In this document: in pieces, positions 53,638 to 62,528 of the stretch
Layout of the letters: each line of letters opens with the position of its first letter
Numbering within the stretch: the first letter of the stretch is position 1
Assembly: GCA_017642935.1 (NCBI GenBank)
Contig: JAEPOK010000001.1
Coordinates: forward strand, 1,657,192-1,721,191
Reading direction: 5' to 3'
DNA length: 64,000 nucleotides
From: Hyphomicrobiales bacterium
GTDB lineage: Bacteria > Pseudomonadota > Alphaproteobacteria > Rhizobiales > MH13
Notes under the pieces: generated by a model
Seen by the model: only the letters and a program-made list of their open reading frames with translations
The model's database searches: none
What the model was told of the DNA's origin: nothing
Translations under genes and position numbers: made by a program

Positions 53638-54843
53638 TTAGACCGTGGAAGCGTCGGACGTTTTGCGCGACACTGTGAAAGCCCGGCTAAGTTCCGGGTT
53701 GAGTTCGAGCCCGAGACCTGGGCCTGGGGGAACGGTGATCATGCCGTTTGTGACCTCTGGCAGAGCGGTAACGAGGTCGCGATACCAAGTGTGGTAGAAG
53801 GCCCGCACGCTCTCCTGAACGAGCGCATTGGGCGCGTTGAGCGACAGGTGCGTTGAGGCGGCGAGCACGACCGGCCCTGTGCAATCGTGCGGCGCGATCG
53901 GCAGGTGCCAGGCTTCGGCCATGGAGGCGATCTTGCGCGCTTCCGACAGTCCGCCGCACCACGAAACATCGAGCATCACGACGCCTGCGGCATCGGTCTC
54001 CAGCAGATCGCGGAAGCCCCAGCGTGAGCCCAATGTTTCAGATGCAGAGATGGGAGCTTTGGAGGCCAGCGCATAGCGCTTCAAGCTGGAGAGCGAATCC
54101 ATCTTGATCGGATCTTCATGCCAAAATGTCTCGAATGGCTCGAGTGCGCGGGCAATCTGCATGGCCGGCAGGAGCTGCCACATGGAGTGGAACTCCACCA
54201 TGATATCCATGCTGTTGCCGACGGCGTCGCGGATCTTCTCAAAAGGCTTCAGAGCGGCATCCAGATCAGTGGCAGAAATGTACTGCCCGCGGGTCTTTTC
54301 AGCGGCGATGTCGAACGGCCAGATCTTCAAGGCCGTGATGCCTTCTTCCTTCAGCGACAGCGCTAACTCATCGGCATTGTTGAGAAAGGCGTTGAGATCA
54401 TCATACTGGGTGCCACCGCCATTCATGGCGTAGTTGGCGGTGGTCTGACCGGTGGCCTTCTTGATGTATTCTGTACCGGCGCAGGTGTTGTAGGTGCGGA
54501 TGCACTCGCGGCTAAACCCGCCAAGAAGCTGGGCGACCGGCTGACCGGTTGCCTTGCCGAAAATGTCCCAAAGCGCGATGTCAAACGCAGAGTTGCCTCG
54601 CACCTCAGCGCCCGAGGAGCGGAAGCCGAGATAGCCAACCAAGTCGGTCGCTAGGAGATCGATCTGCAACGGATTGCGGCTGATCACACGCGGGGCAATG
54701 TACTCATGGACGTAGGTTTCCACCGTTGCAGCGCCGAAGAACGTCTCACCCAATCCAACCAAACCTTCATCGGTATGCACCTGCACCCAGAGAAGGTTGG
54801 GGCGCTCTGCAACACGGATAGTTTCAAGTTTGGTGATCTTCAC
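53638..54843 (-). CDS. Mandelate racemase/muconate lactonizing family (enolase superfamily) enzyme
   Basis: This 401-residue enolase-superfamily enzyme has an N-terminal capping domain (KITKLETIRVAERPNLLWVQ), then barrel motifs ALKIWPFD, MDIMVEFHSMW (first metal acid), FWHEDPIKM (second), SETLGSRWGF (third) and PIAPHDCTGPV with the His of the mandelate-racemase subgroup. Members here are acid-sugar dehydratases. GTG 54843 starts right at the conserved domain and avoids overlapping the GntR gene. It lies 36 bases upstream of nothing but the transporter operon, with which it is probably cotranscribed. Confidence 0.88.
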   Translation of the reverse strand: MKITKLETIRVAERPNLLWVQVHTDEGLVGLGETFFGAATVETYVHEYIAPRVISRNPLQIDLLATDLVGYLGFRSSGAEVRGNSAFDIALWDIFGKATGQPVAQLLGGFSRECIRTYNTCAGTEYIKKATGQTTANYAMNGGGTQYDDLNAFLNNADELALSLKEEGITALKIWPFDIAAEKTRGQYISATDLDAALKPFEKIRDAVGNSMDIMVEFHSMWQLLPAMQIARALEPFETFWHEDPIKMDSLSSLKRYALASKAPISASETLGSRWGFRDLLETDAAGVVMLDVSWCGGLSEARKIASMAEAWHLPIAPHDCTGPVVLAASTHLSLNAPNALVQESVRAFYHTWYRDLVTALPEVTNGMITVPPGPGLGLELNPELSRAFTVSRKTSDASTV

Positions 54844-54853
54844 GCCGGCGCCC

Positions 54854-55573
54854 CTATGAGAGGCCGGCTTGGAGGAGAGCGTGCACACTTTCATCGAAGT
54901 GTTTGCTCATCGCTTCCACCGCCTGCTGGGGATCCCCTGCCGCGACCGCCTTGGCGATACGCAGATGGGTGTCGATCATCGTTTGACGTGCTTGCTCGCT
55001 GGTTCTGCTCTTCCAGCCAATCGGCCATGTCTGGCGGGTGATGCCCTGAAAGGCGCCGACAATCAGTTCGAAAACCGGATTGCGGCTGGCTCGGGCGAGC
55101 GCAAGATGAAACGCCAGATCATGCTCCATCAACCGCTCGGGAGTACCGACGGCCGCGGCCATGGCTTCAGCCAGCTTCAGGATCGTGGTGGCTTCATCGT
55201 CAGACCTACGGATTGCTGCCAAGGTGACGATACGCGTCTCAATCGTGCGGCGGACATCATAAATCTGTTGCACATTGATCTGCTCGGTATGCACGCCATG
55301 CTCGATGATCAACGACATCGCACCATGGTCGATGTTCGCGACGGTAGCCCGCTTGCCGACATTGAGTTCGATGATCCGCATCGCCGCCAGTGAGCGGAAC
55401 GCTTCACGCACGACGGTGCGCGATACCTTCAAATCCTTCGAGAGCGCCGATTCAGACGGCAGACGGTCGCCGGGCATCAGTTCGTGCGTGCGAATGTGAC
55501 GCGTGATCGCGCCGATCGTTTCGCTGACGCGGCCTGCGCTGTTCTTTTCCGACTGGCTGCCCGAGTTATTCAA
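54854..55573 (-). CDS. GntR/FadR (FCD) family transcriptional regulator
   Basis: This 239-residue regulator has a winged HTH (about 20-85: DRLPSESALSKDLKVSRTVVREAFRSLAAM, cited in part as LPSESALSKDLKVSRTVVRE) and an FCD ligand domain (about 100-230) with metal-binding His and Asp residues (DVRRTIETRIVTLA, EHDLAFHLALA). The frame is open far upstream into the divergent dehydratase. TTG 55573 is preferred because GGGAGG lies 7 bases upstream; it leaves the palindromic operator outside the gene. ATG 55621 is the alternative (255 residues). It probably represses the sugar operon and/or the dehydratase. Confidence 0.85.
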   Translation of the reverse strand: MNNSGSQSEKNSAGRVSETIGAITRHIRTHELMPGDRLPSESALSKDLKVSRTVVREAFRSLAAMRIIELNVGKRATVANIDHGAMSLIIEHGVHTEQINVQQIYDVRRTIETRIVTLAAIRRSDDEATTILKLAEAMAAAVGTPERLMEHDLAFHLALARASRNPVFELIVGAFQGITRQTWPIGWKSRTSEQARQTMIDTHLRIAKAVAAGDPQQAVEAMSKHFDESVHALLQAGLS

Positions 55574-55586
55574 ACCATTTCCTCCC

Positions 55587-55603
55587 AACCTGTACGACAG
55601 GTT
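55587..55603. promoter_or_regulatory. Palindromic operator, probable GntR-family site
   Basis: A perfect 17-base palindrome, AACCTGT-ACG-ACAGGTT, with the GT-N3-AC core typical of FadR-subfamily operators, lies 14 bases upstream of the chosen start of the GntR gene and 195 bases before the divergent dehydratase. A related half site (CCTGTAGACA) follows at 55611-55620. Autoregulation and control of the divergent gene are inferred. Confidence 0.65.
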
Positions 55604-55798
55604 TTTTATTCCTGTAGACATTTTTGATGAGAACGTCAACGTGACATGCCTGAAGGGGGAAAGCTGGCTGCAAGGCCTTGCCGGGCAATGGAGTTTCGCG
55701 CGGCGGTGTCGCTTCATTCGCACAATGCCCTTTGTGCCACGATCTGAAGGGTCTATAGCCTGAGGCAAACAAACAGTTTGATCGGGAGACGAGATTTC

Positions 55799-57568
55799 AT
55801 GGCCAACACGCGCGCGAACAAACGGTTCCGTAGCCAGGAATGGTTCGACAATCCCAACAATCCCGGCATGACGGCGCTCTATCTGGAACGCTACCAAAAC
55901 CAGACCTTCACGCGGGAAGAGCTGCAATCGGGTCGCCCGGTGATCGGCATCGCCAACACTGGCTCCGACCTCGCGCCGTGCAACAAAATCCATCTGTTTC
56001 TGATGGACCGGATCAAGGCTGGCATCCGCGATGCGGGCGGCATTCCGATGGAGTTTCCGGTTCACCCGATCCAAGAAACCGGCAAACGGCCAACCGCGGC
56101 GCTCGACCGCAACCTTGCCTATCTGAGCCTGGTCGAAGTGCTGCACGGTTACCCGATTGACGCTGTTGTTCTGACAACAGGCTGCGACAAGACCACGCCT
56201 GCACAGTTGATGGGTGCTGCAACCGTCGATATTCCGGCGATCGCGCTCAATGGCGGGCCCATGCTCGACGGCTGGTGGAAGGGCAAACGCGCCGGCTCAG
56301 GCACGATCATTTGGGAATCCCGCCGCCTGCTGGCCGAAGGCAAGATCGACTATGATGAGTTCATGAATCGAGCATGCGCCTCGGCGCCCTCGCTCGGCCA
56401 CTGCAACACGATGGGCACGGCCTCAACAATGAACGCGATGGCCGAAGCCCTGGGCATGACGCTGCCGGGCTCGTCGGCGATCCCTGCTCCGTTCCGTGAG
56501 CGCATGGCGATGGCGTTCGAGACGGGCAAACGCGCCGTCGCGATGGCCCATGAGGACCTTAAGCCCTCCGATATTTTGACGCGTCAGGCATTTGAGAACG
56601 CCATCCGGGTCAACACGGCGATCGGCGGTTCGACCAATGCTCCGCCACACCTTCAAGCCATCGCCCGCCACGCAGGCGTCGAGCTGGACGTCACCGACTG
56701 GCAAACGGTCGGCTTCGATTTGCCGCTGCTGGTGAACATGCAACCGGCGGGCGAATTCCTCGGCGAAGGGTTTTATCGCGCTGGCGGTGTGCCGGCAGTC
56801 ATGGGCGAGCTCTTGGCCGCTGGTCACCTGCATGGCGATGTCATAACCGCGTCAGGCAAACCTGTCTCCGAAGCGCTCAACGGCGCGCGCAGCGAAGACC
56901 GGGAGGTCATTCGGCCTTTCGACAACCCGCTGCGGGAAAAAGCCGGGTTCATCGTTCTTTCCGGGAATCTGTTCGACAGCGCCCTGATGAAGACCTCGGT
57001 GATCTCGCAGGATTTTCGCGCGCGCTTCCTGAAGGACGGCGTATTCGAGGCGAAGGCTGTGGTCTTTGAAGGCCCCGAAGATTACCACGACCGCATCAAT
57101 GATGAGAGCCTGGGCATTGATGAAGAGACGATCCTTTTCATTCGCAATGTAGGTTGCGTTGGCTATCCGGGCTCAGCCGAAGTGGTGAACATGCAGCCGC
57201 CGGACGCCTTCGTCCAACAGGGCATCAATCATCTGCCGACTGTCGGCGATGGGCGCCAATCAGGCACGTCGGAAAGCCCCTCCATCCTCAATGCGTCGCC
57301 GGAAGCTGTGGTCGGCGGTGGCCTCGCCCTGCTGAAAACCGGCGACAAGGTTCGCCTCGACGTGGAAAACGGCACACTAAATGCTGTGGTCCCAGAAGAG
57401 GAATGGCAGGCCAGGCGCGATGCTTGGACCGAGCCGGAACTGGAGCACCAGACGCCTTGGCAAGAGATCTACCGCGCCAATGTCGGCCAGCTGGCGCAAG
57501 GCGGATGCCTGGAATTGGCAACTGCCTACCAGCGGATTGGTCGAAACCTACCGCGCGACAATCACTAA
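55799..57568 (+). CDS. IlvD/Edd family aldonate dehydratase
   Basis: This 589-residue enzyme of the dihydroxy-acid / 6-phosphogluconate dehydratase family belongs to the sugar-acid subgroup (L-arabinonate or D-xylonate dehydratase type). Cluster ligands are C61 (SDLAPCNK), C129 (TTGCDKTTP, with the Mg-binding Lys next to it) and C202 (GHCNTMGTAS). Also present are NTAIGGSTNAPPHL and the C-terminal GDGRQSGTSESPSILN. It converts aldonate to 2-keto-3-deoxyaldonate. ATG 55799 has GGGAGA upstream; the frame extends to TTG 55778. It is divergent from the GntR gene. Confidence 0.92.
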   Translation: MANTRANKRFRSQEWFDNPNNPGMTALYLERYQNQTFTREELQSGRPVIGIANTGSDLAPCNKIHLFLMDRIKAGIRDAGGIPMEFPVHPIQETGKRPTAALDRNLAYLSLVEVLHGYPIDAVVLTTGCDKTTPAQLMGAATVDIPAIALNGGPMLDGWWKGKRAGSGTIIWESRRLLAEGKIDYDEFMNRACASAPSLGHCNTMGTASTMNAMAEALGMTLPGSSAIPAPFRERMAMAFETGKRAVAMAHEDLKPSDILTRQAFENAIRVNTAIGGSTNAPPHLQAIARHAGVELDVTDWQTVGFDLPLLVNMQPAGEFLGEGFYRAGGVPAVMGELLAAGHLHGDVITASGKPVSEALNGARSEDREVIRPFDNPLREKAGFIVLSGNLFDSALMKTSVISQDFRARFLKDGVFEAKAVVFEGPEDYHDRINDESLGIDEETILFIRNVGCVGYPGSAEVVNMQPPDAFVQQGINHLPTVGDGRQSGTSESPSILNASPEAVVGGGLALLKTGDKVRLDVENGTLNAVVPEEEWQARRDAWTEPELEHQTPWQEIYRANVGQLAQGGCLELATAYQRIGRNLPRDNH

Positions 57569-57683
57569 GGCCGGGCTTCTGCATTAGTTCTGACGGAAGG
57601 CTCGCGGTTGACGATTGTCAACGGCTCCCGCCCGCCGCATGCGAAGAGTTGAGCCTCCCTTTGGTTCCTTCGCTGAGGCCGTC

Positions 57684-58121
57684 TTGAAACTACCCCATGC
57701 ATCGCTTGTTGCCCTTGCCAATGGGCAACGCCATCTGGTCCTGGAAAATCGCGGCAAACCGGTTGCCTGGGATTTGCAGGTTGTCTGGACCGATGAGATT
57801 GCGCTGCAATCGACCCGAGCGATCGGAACGGAACGACCTGGCCGCTACCCGGTCGCTGGTGGCCGGCGCACAGCGGTCGAACAGACCGATTGGAAAGCGC
57901 TCGACAAGGCAGCGTTTTCCAAGGCTTTGGCAGAACATCTCAATGATCTGATCGCAAAGAAACCCGACCGGGCCTTGGTCCTTGTCGCGGATGCCAAAAC
58001 GCTTGGCCATGTGCGCGACTCACTAAGCGCGCTGGCGAGGAAGTCGCTCTTGCGCGAGATTGTCGGCGATCATGTCCAGCAACCGATCGATGCCATACAA
58101 TCGGTGTTGAAAACCGTGTGA
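57684..58121 (+). CDS. Host-attachment-family protein (baeRF-like)
   Basis: This 145-residue protein begins MKLPHASLVALANGQRHLVL, the usual start of host-attachment/AtsE-type proteins. It continues with ALDKAAFSKALAEHLNDLI and the C-terminal core RALVLVADAKTLGHVRDSL, a baeRF-like ribonuclease-fold family. TTG 57684 with GAGG upstream matches family length; TTG 57615 or ATG 57639 would add an unusual basic leader. The gap from the dehydratase contains a small inverted repeat (GTTGAC-gatt-GTCAAC, 57607-57622). It is the first gene of a three-gene operon. The function is not known in detail. Confidence 0.8.
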   Translation: MKLPHASLVALANGQRHLVLENRGKPVAWDLQVVWTDEIALQSTRAIGTERPGRYPVAGGRRTAVEQTDWKALDKAAFSKALAEHLNDLIAKKPDRALVLVADAKTLGHVRDSLSALARKSLLREIVGDHVQQPIDAIQSVLKTV

Positions 58122-59479
58122 TCGCTCCAAACCTTGGTTGGGCGTCGTCACAGGGCACCATCGGGCAGGATCAGCGCTTGAACATCTTGATGCTCACCAA
58201 CACCTATGTGCCGCATGTCGGCGGCGTTGCGCGTAGCGTCAGCGGTCTGGTGGCTGGCCTGCGGGAGCGTGGACACAGCGTGCTGGTTGTGGCGCCGGAG
58301 TTTCCCGGAACACCCGCCGTGGAAGAGGGCGTTGAGCGGATCGTTGCGCTGCAGCGCTTTGGCGGCAGCGATTTTTCGATGCCCCTGCCGCTCACCTGGC
58401 CACTCAGCGAGGTGATCGACGATTTTGCGCCTGATCTCGTTCACACCCACCACCCGTTTCTTTTGGGCGATACAGCGCTGCGCGTTGCGTCGGTCTACCA
58501 GGTGCCGATCATCTTCACCTACCACACGCGCTATGAGCTATATGGCCATTACATCGCGCAAGATTCCGCCTGGCTCCAACGGCTCGTGCTCAGTCTCGCC
58601 CATGGCTACTGCGATCTTTGCGACCATGTGATCGCGCCAAGCCAAAGCATCGTTCAGCATCTCAAACGCCATGGTGTGCAAGCGCCGATGACGGTGATTC
58701 CGACCGGTATCGATGTCGATGCCTTTGCTTCCGGCAGGCGTGACCGAGCCCGTGGGCGCTGGAACCTAGCGCCCGACCAGTTTGTTATTGGCCATGTCGG
58801 CCGGTTGGCGCCGGAAAAGAACCTCGACATTCTCGTCCAAGCGATAGCCGATGTTTTGGCGCGCGAGCCGAAAGCGGCGGTGTTGATCACCGGCGACGGA
58901 AGCTATCGATCAATCATGGAACAAGCTTTTGCGGACGCCGGATTGACTGACCGGGCAAGGTTCACCGGCGTGTTGACCGGTGAGCCGTTGTGGGACGCCT
59001 ATGCGGCGCAGGACGTGTTTGCGTTCTCTTCCATCTCTGAGACACAAGGCCTCGTGCTCACCGAAGCGATGGCGGCTGGCGTGCCAGTGATCGCCTTGGA
59101 CGCGCCAGGCGCGCGGGAGGTGGTCGAAGACGGGATCAACGGTCGGTTGCTACCGCATAGCGCCGATGCGGGCGCCTTGGCGCAGGCGCTGAGTTGGCTT
59201 GCCGATCTGCCATCGGAAAGGCGAGAAACTCTGCGGCAGGCAGCGCGCCAAACGGCAGATAACTTTTCAACAACGCGCTGTTTGGATCGTGTTTTGGCAC
59301 TTTATGAAAGCGTGCTCGCAGGCGAGCCCAGAGGCGAGGCACCAGAGGCAAGTGCCTGGGAGTTTGCAAGACGGCGGCTGGAGAGCGAGCTGGATATTGT
59401 TGCCAACATTGCACAGGCGGTTTCTGACGCCGTGCTGGTGCCGCCGCCGAAAGCGCCATCCGACGTAACTCTGCCATGA
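58118..59479 (+). CDS. Glycosyltransferase family 4
   Basis: This 453-residue GT-B enzyme has an N-terminal acceptor domain (ILMLTNTYVPHVGGVARSVS, HTHHPFLLGD, FTYHTRYELYGHYI) and a C-terminal donor domain (VIGHVGRLAPEKNLDILVQA, SETQGLVLTEAMAAGVPVIA with the EX7E motif). Its pattern resembles mannosyl- or glucosyltransferases acting on diacylglycerol or PIM-like lipids. The C-terminal about 45 residues are an extra amphipathic helix. GTG 58118 overlaps the previous stop by 4 bases. Confidence 0.92.
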   Translation: MIAPNLGWASSQGTIGQDQRLNILMLTNTYVPHVGGVARSVSGLVAGLRERGHSVLVVAPEFPGTPAVEEGVERIVALQRFGGSDFSMPLPLTWPLSEVIDDFAPDLVHTHHPFLLGDTALRVASVYQVPIIFTYHTRYELYGHYIAQDSAWLQRLVLSLAHGYCDLCDHVIAPSQSIVQHLKRHGVQAPMTVIPTGIDVDAFASGRRDRARGRWNLAPDQFVIGHVGRLAPEKNLDILVQAIADVLAREPKAAVLITGDGSYRSIMEQAFADAGLTDRARFTGVLTGEPLWDAYAAQDVFAFSSISETQGLVLTEAMAAGVPVIALDAPGAREVVEDGINGRLLPHSADAGALAQALSWLADLPSERRETLRQAARQTADNFSTTRCLDRVLALYESVLAGEPRGEAPEASAWEFARRRLESELDIVANIAQAVSDAVLVPPPKAPSDVTLP

Positions 59480-60171
59480 CCGTCAAAACCGCCAATGATG
59501 TCACCGAAGACACCCAGCCCTGCTCGGTGGGCTGGGATCGGTTGGCTGCCCTGCTCGGGCGGATTTGCGCGTTCTTCGTCTGGCTTTTGGCGCTGAGTTG
59601 GCGGTCCGATGCCGACGCACTTGCCAAAATCGATGAGCAATTGGCTGCGGGCAAACCGGTTATTGCCGTCTTCTGGCACAGCAGTTATCTGGCGCTGTTT
59701 GCACTTGCCGCTGGCAGGCCCGTCACGGTCTTCACCAGCAGGTCGTTTCGAGGAAAGGTGATAGCAGGCATCTGCCGACGGTTTGGCTATGACCCCTACC
59801 TGCTGCCGCCGGGACGCCAGGGATATCACGATATGCGTCACGTGCTTTTAGAAAAAACGCGCGACGCAAACCGGCCAGTGTTGGTCGGCATCGCGATCGA
59901 CGGACCGTTGGGTCCACGGCATGCGGTGAAGCTTGGCGCTCTGCATATGGCGGCACGGATGGCAGCGGCTCTGATGCCCATTCGCGTTACCAGCCGCCCA
60001 GTCTGGGCGATCACCAGCCGATGGGATCACTTCAAAATACCACTGCCGTTCGCAAAAGTCCGGCTGGATGTTGGTCCGGCCATGGCGGTGCCCAACGGGT
60101 TTGGGCGTAATCCAGCGCAGATCGAGGCGCTGCGGAAGCAAGTGCACGATCGGCTCAACGGCCAAGGCTAG
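59476..60171 (+). CDS. DUF374 / lysophospholipid-acyltransferase-like protein
   Basis: This 231-residue protein has one N-terminal hydrophobic segment (about 24-42), the acyltransferase-like VFWHSSYLALFALAAGRPV block and the DUF374 signature IDGPLGPRHAVKLGALHMAA. Members are membrane-associated acyltransferases of lipid A or other envelope lipids. Coupling to the GT4 gene (ATGA) suggests successive steps in making a glycolipid. Confidence 0.87.
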   Translation: MTVKTANDVTEDTQPCSVGWDRLAALLGRICAFFVWLLALSWRSDADALAKIDEQLAAGKPVIAVFWHSSYLALFALAAGRPVTVFTSRSFRGKVIAGICRRFGYDPYLLPPGRQGYHDMRHVLLEKTRDANRPVLVGIAIDGPLGPRHAVKLGALHMAARMAAALMPIRVTSRPVWAITSRWDHFKIPLPFAKVRLDVGPAMAVPNGFGRNPAQIEALRKQVHDRLNGQG

Positions 60172-60184
60172 GTGTTTGCGTTGC

Positions 60185-60216
60185 GGCCGCCCGGCAGTAT
60201 TACCCGCCGGACGGCC
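60185..60216. terminator. Bidirectional terminator-like hairpin
   Basis: An 11-bp stem with one mismatch (GGCCGCCCGGC / GCCGGACGGCC) and a 10-base loop lies between the convergent acyltransferase and TRAP-binding-protein genes. On the plus strand it is followed by ATTTCG only, so the T run is weak. Confidence 0.55.
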
Positions 60217-60237
60217 ATTTCGTGAATGACGGTCTGC

Positions 60238-61227
60238 TTACTGCGCCATGAAGGCTTCGAAGCGGTCCTTGAACTCGGTCGCTTCAGGCTGATCGGTGAG
60301 GATCACATCCCAGCTCTGGCGTGCCGCTTCCATGAACGGGCCGAGGTCCGGCTCGATGATCTCAACGCCAGCTGCGCGGGCTGTTTCCAGACCTTCGTCG
60401 GCCAGGCGATCATGGGCTTCAATACCGACGGCGATCGCATCGTCAGCCGCTGTTTGGATCATCTCCTGGACGTCGGAGGGTAGGCCTGCCCACCAGCTTT
60501 CCGACAGCACGAAGACGGTCGTCGACTGGTGCGCGCGGGTCATCGTGTAGCTGTTGACCGTCTCATAGAAACCATCGGCCACGATGGCGTCGGGCGAAAT
60601 CTCCAGCGCATCGACGACATTGTTCTGAATCGCCATGAAGAGTTCGCCATAGGACATTGGAGTCGGTTGCGTGCCCATCGCGTTGTAGGCTTCCACGAAA
60701 CCTGGCGTCGGCAGAACGCGGATTTTCAGGCCCTGCATGTCTTCGATCGTTTCGACGCGCGCCGGTTCTTTGGCAGCCACCGAGCGCTCATAGATAGAGC
60801 CAAAGCCGAGGCCATACATATCGAATTCGCCAAGCAGATCGAGCATCTCGCGGCCCATCTCACTTTGCAGGATCTCGTAGGCCTGCGCCTTGTCTTCGAA
60901 AAGGTAGGGCAGCGACAGCACGCGATAGGCAGGCACAACGTTTTCCAGAGTCGAGCCGCCAACAAAGCCGCCCGTCAGGATGCCTGTGCGCATGGATTGA
61001 ATGGCGCGTGTTTCGTTACCTGCCTGGCCGCAGCACTGAATTTCCACGGCAATGTCACCGCCGGAACGCTCTTCGATCAGGCTTTTGAACTCTTCCAAGA
61101 TCACTTGGTAAGGGCTTGAGTCGCTGAGCACATGGGCAAGTGTCATGGTGTAGGTTTGCGCCTGTGTAACACCCGTGGTGCAGGCGAATGCCACAGCGGC
61201 CCCAATGAGGGTCGTTTTGATGGTCAT
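60238..61227 (-). CDS. TRAP transporter substrate-binding protein (DctP family)
   Basis: This 329-residue periplasmic protein has a signal peptide (about 1-23, ending TQAQ) and the DctP pattern: TYTMTLAHVLSDSSPYQVIL, GLKIRVLPTPGFVEAYNAMG with the carboxylate-binding Arg, and PTPMSYGELFMAIQNNVVDA. It binds an organic acid-type ligand. The frame reads much further upstream through the permease gene; ATG 61227 with GGGAG upstream gives a proper signal peptide. Confidence 0.92.
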   Translation of the reverse strand: MTIKTTLIGAAVAFACTTGVTQAQTYTMTLAHVLSDSSPYQVILEEFKSLIEERSGGDIAVEIQCCGQAGNETRAIQSMRTGILTGGFVGGSTLENVVPAYRVLSLPYLFEDKAQAYEILQSEMGREMLDLLGEFDMYGLGFGSIYERSVAAKEPARVETIEDMQGLKIRVLPTPGFVEAYNAMGTQPTPMSYGELFMAIQNNVVDALEISPDAIVADGFYETVNSYTMTRAHQSTTVFVLSESWWAGLPSDVQEMIQTAADDAIAVGIEAHDRLADEGLETARAAGVEIIEPDLGPFMEAARQSWDVILTDQPEATEFKDRFEAFMAQ

Positions 61228-61253
61228 GCGATCGATACTCCCAATTGTTGGTT

Positions 61254-62525
61254 TTAGCGGAGCAGCGCGAGCGAAATGCCCGGCACATAGGTGATGATCA
61301 ACAGATTGATGATGAGCACACCTAGGAAAATCGCCAGCGGACGCATCAGTTGCTCCATACTGATGCGCGCTATGCCGCAGGCGATGAATAGATTGACCCC
61401 GACCGGCGGCGTCACCATGCCGACGGCCAGATTGACGATCATGATCAGGCCAAAATGGACCGGGTCGATACCGTAACTGGCTGCAATGGGCGACAGTATC
61501 GGTCCAAGGATCACAATGGCCGCGAACGTCTCCATGAACATGCCAACGATGAGCAGGAAGAGGTTGACCAGCAGCAAGAAGAGGATGGGGTTTTCGGTAA
61601 TCGTGGTGAGTAGCATGCCGAGCTGCTGCGGCGCGCGTAAGAGGTGCAGCGCAAAGGCAAACATCGCAGCAAACGCGACAATGATCATCACCACCGATGA
61701 CGTGATGGCGGCGCTTGCGAAGATGCGCGGCAGATCGCGAACGCCGATCTCGCGATAGACGACAAGGCTCAAGAACAGGGCATAGAAGACAGCGACAACG
61801 GCGGCTTCGGTGGCGGTGAAAATTCCCCCAAAAATCCCGCCAAGAATGATCACCGGCATGAAGAGCGAGAGCGAGGCGCGCCAAAGTGCCTGGCCGACGT
61901 CGCGCGCCCAAGGGCCAAGGCGAAAGGGTTGGCGCTCGCCATAACCCATGATCCAGGCGATCAGGATGGCGGTTGTCATCAGCGAGACGGCAATCATCAA
62001 GCCCGGCAGGAAGCCAGCGATGAAGAGATCGGTGATCGAGACGCCGGTGATGACGCCGTAGATCACCATGGCTACCGAGGGTGGGATGATGACACCCAGT
62101 TCGCCGGACGAGGCCGTAACCGCCGCACTGAAGGGGCGCGGATATTTTTGCTTCTCCATCTCCGGGATGAGCATGGACCCGATGGCGGCAGCCGTAGCGG
62201 CCGACGAGCCAGATATTGTGGCAAACAGCATGGACGTCATGACGACGGCCGCCGCCAGCCCGCCTCGCACCCAGCTCACCAGGGCTTTGGCGAAATCCAC
62301 CAAGCGACCGGCGATACCGCCATGCTGCATGAGCCGCCCAGCCAATATGTAGAGCGGCAAAGCCATGAGCGCGAAGCTGTCCAGCGCTTCGAAAATGACT
62401 TGCGGAATGGCGATAAACGGGATGCCACGATCGACAAGCGTTGGGATCGCAGCCATGCCGAGCGACATCGCGATGGGTACGCTGGCAACAAAAAGCGCCA
62501 ACAAAACAACAACGAGTAAAACCAA
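61254..62525 (-). CDS. TRAP transporter large permease (DctM family)
   Basis: This 423-residue protein of about 12 transmembrane helices has DctM motifs: LPLYILAGRLMQHGGIAGRL, SGSSAATAAAIGSMLIPEM (the sodium/substrate hairpin) and GMVTPPVGVNLFIACGIA. It is the sodium-driven transport subunit, located between the small permease (3 bases upstream) and the binding protein (26 bases downstream). Confidence 0.95.
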   Translation of the reverse strand: MVLLVVVLLALFVASVPIAMSLGMAAIPTLVDRGIPFIAIPQVIFEALDSFALMALPLYILAGRLMQHGGIAGRLVDFAKALVSWVRGGLAAAVVMTSMLFATISGSSAATAAAIGSMLIPEMEKQKYPRPFSAAVTASSGELGVIIPPSVAMVIYGVITGVSITDLFIAGFLPGLMIAVSLMTTAILIAWIMGYGERQPFRLGPWARDVGQALWRASLSLFMPVIILGGIFGGIFTATEAAVVAVFYALFLSLVVYREIGVRDLPRIFASAAITSSVVMIIVAFAAMFAFALHLLRAPQQLGMLLTTITENPILFLLLVNLFLLIVGMFMETFAAIVILGPILSPIAASYGIDPVHFGLIMIVNLAVGMVTPPVGVNLFIACGIARISMEQLMRPLAIFLGVLIINLLIITYVPGISLALLR

Positions 62526-62528
62526 GCT

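Noticed and set aside
55574-56146. The longer N-terminus of the GntR regulator (up to 430 residues)
   Set aside because: It would overlap the divergent dehydratase by about 350 bases and has no domain; a shorter start with a strong ribosome-binding site exists.
61228-61911. The upstream extension of the TRAP binding-protein frame
   Set aside because: It overlaps the DctM gene in another frame; the signal peptide begins at ATG 61227.
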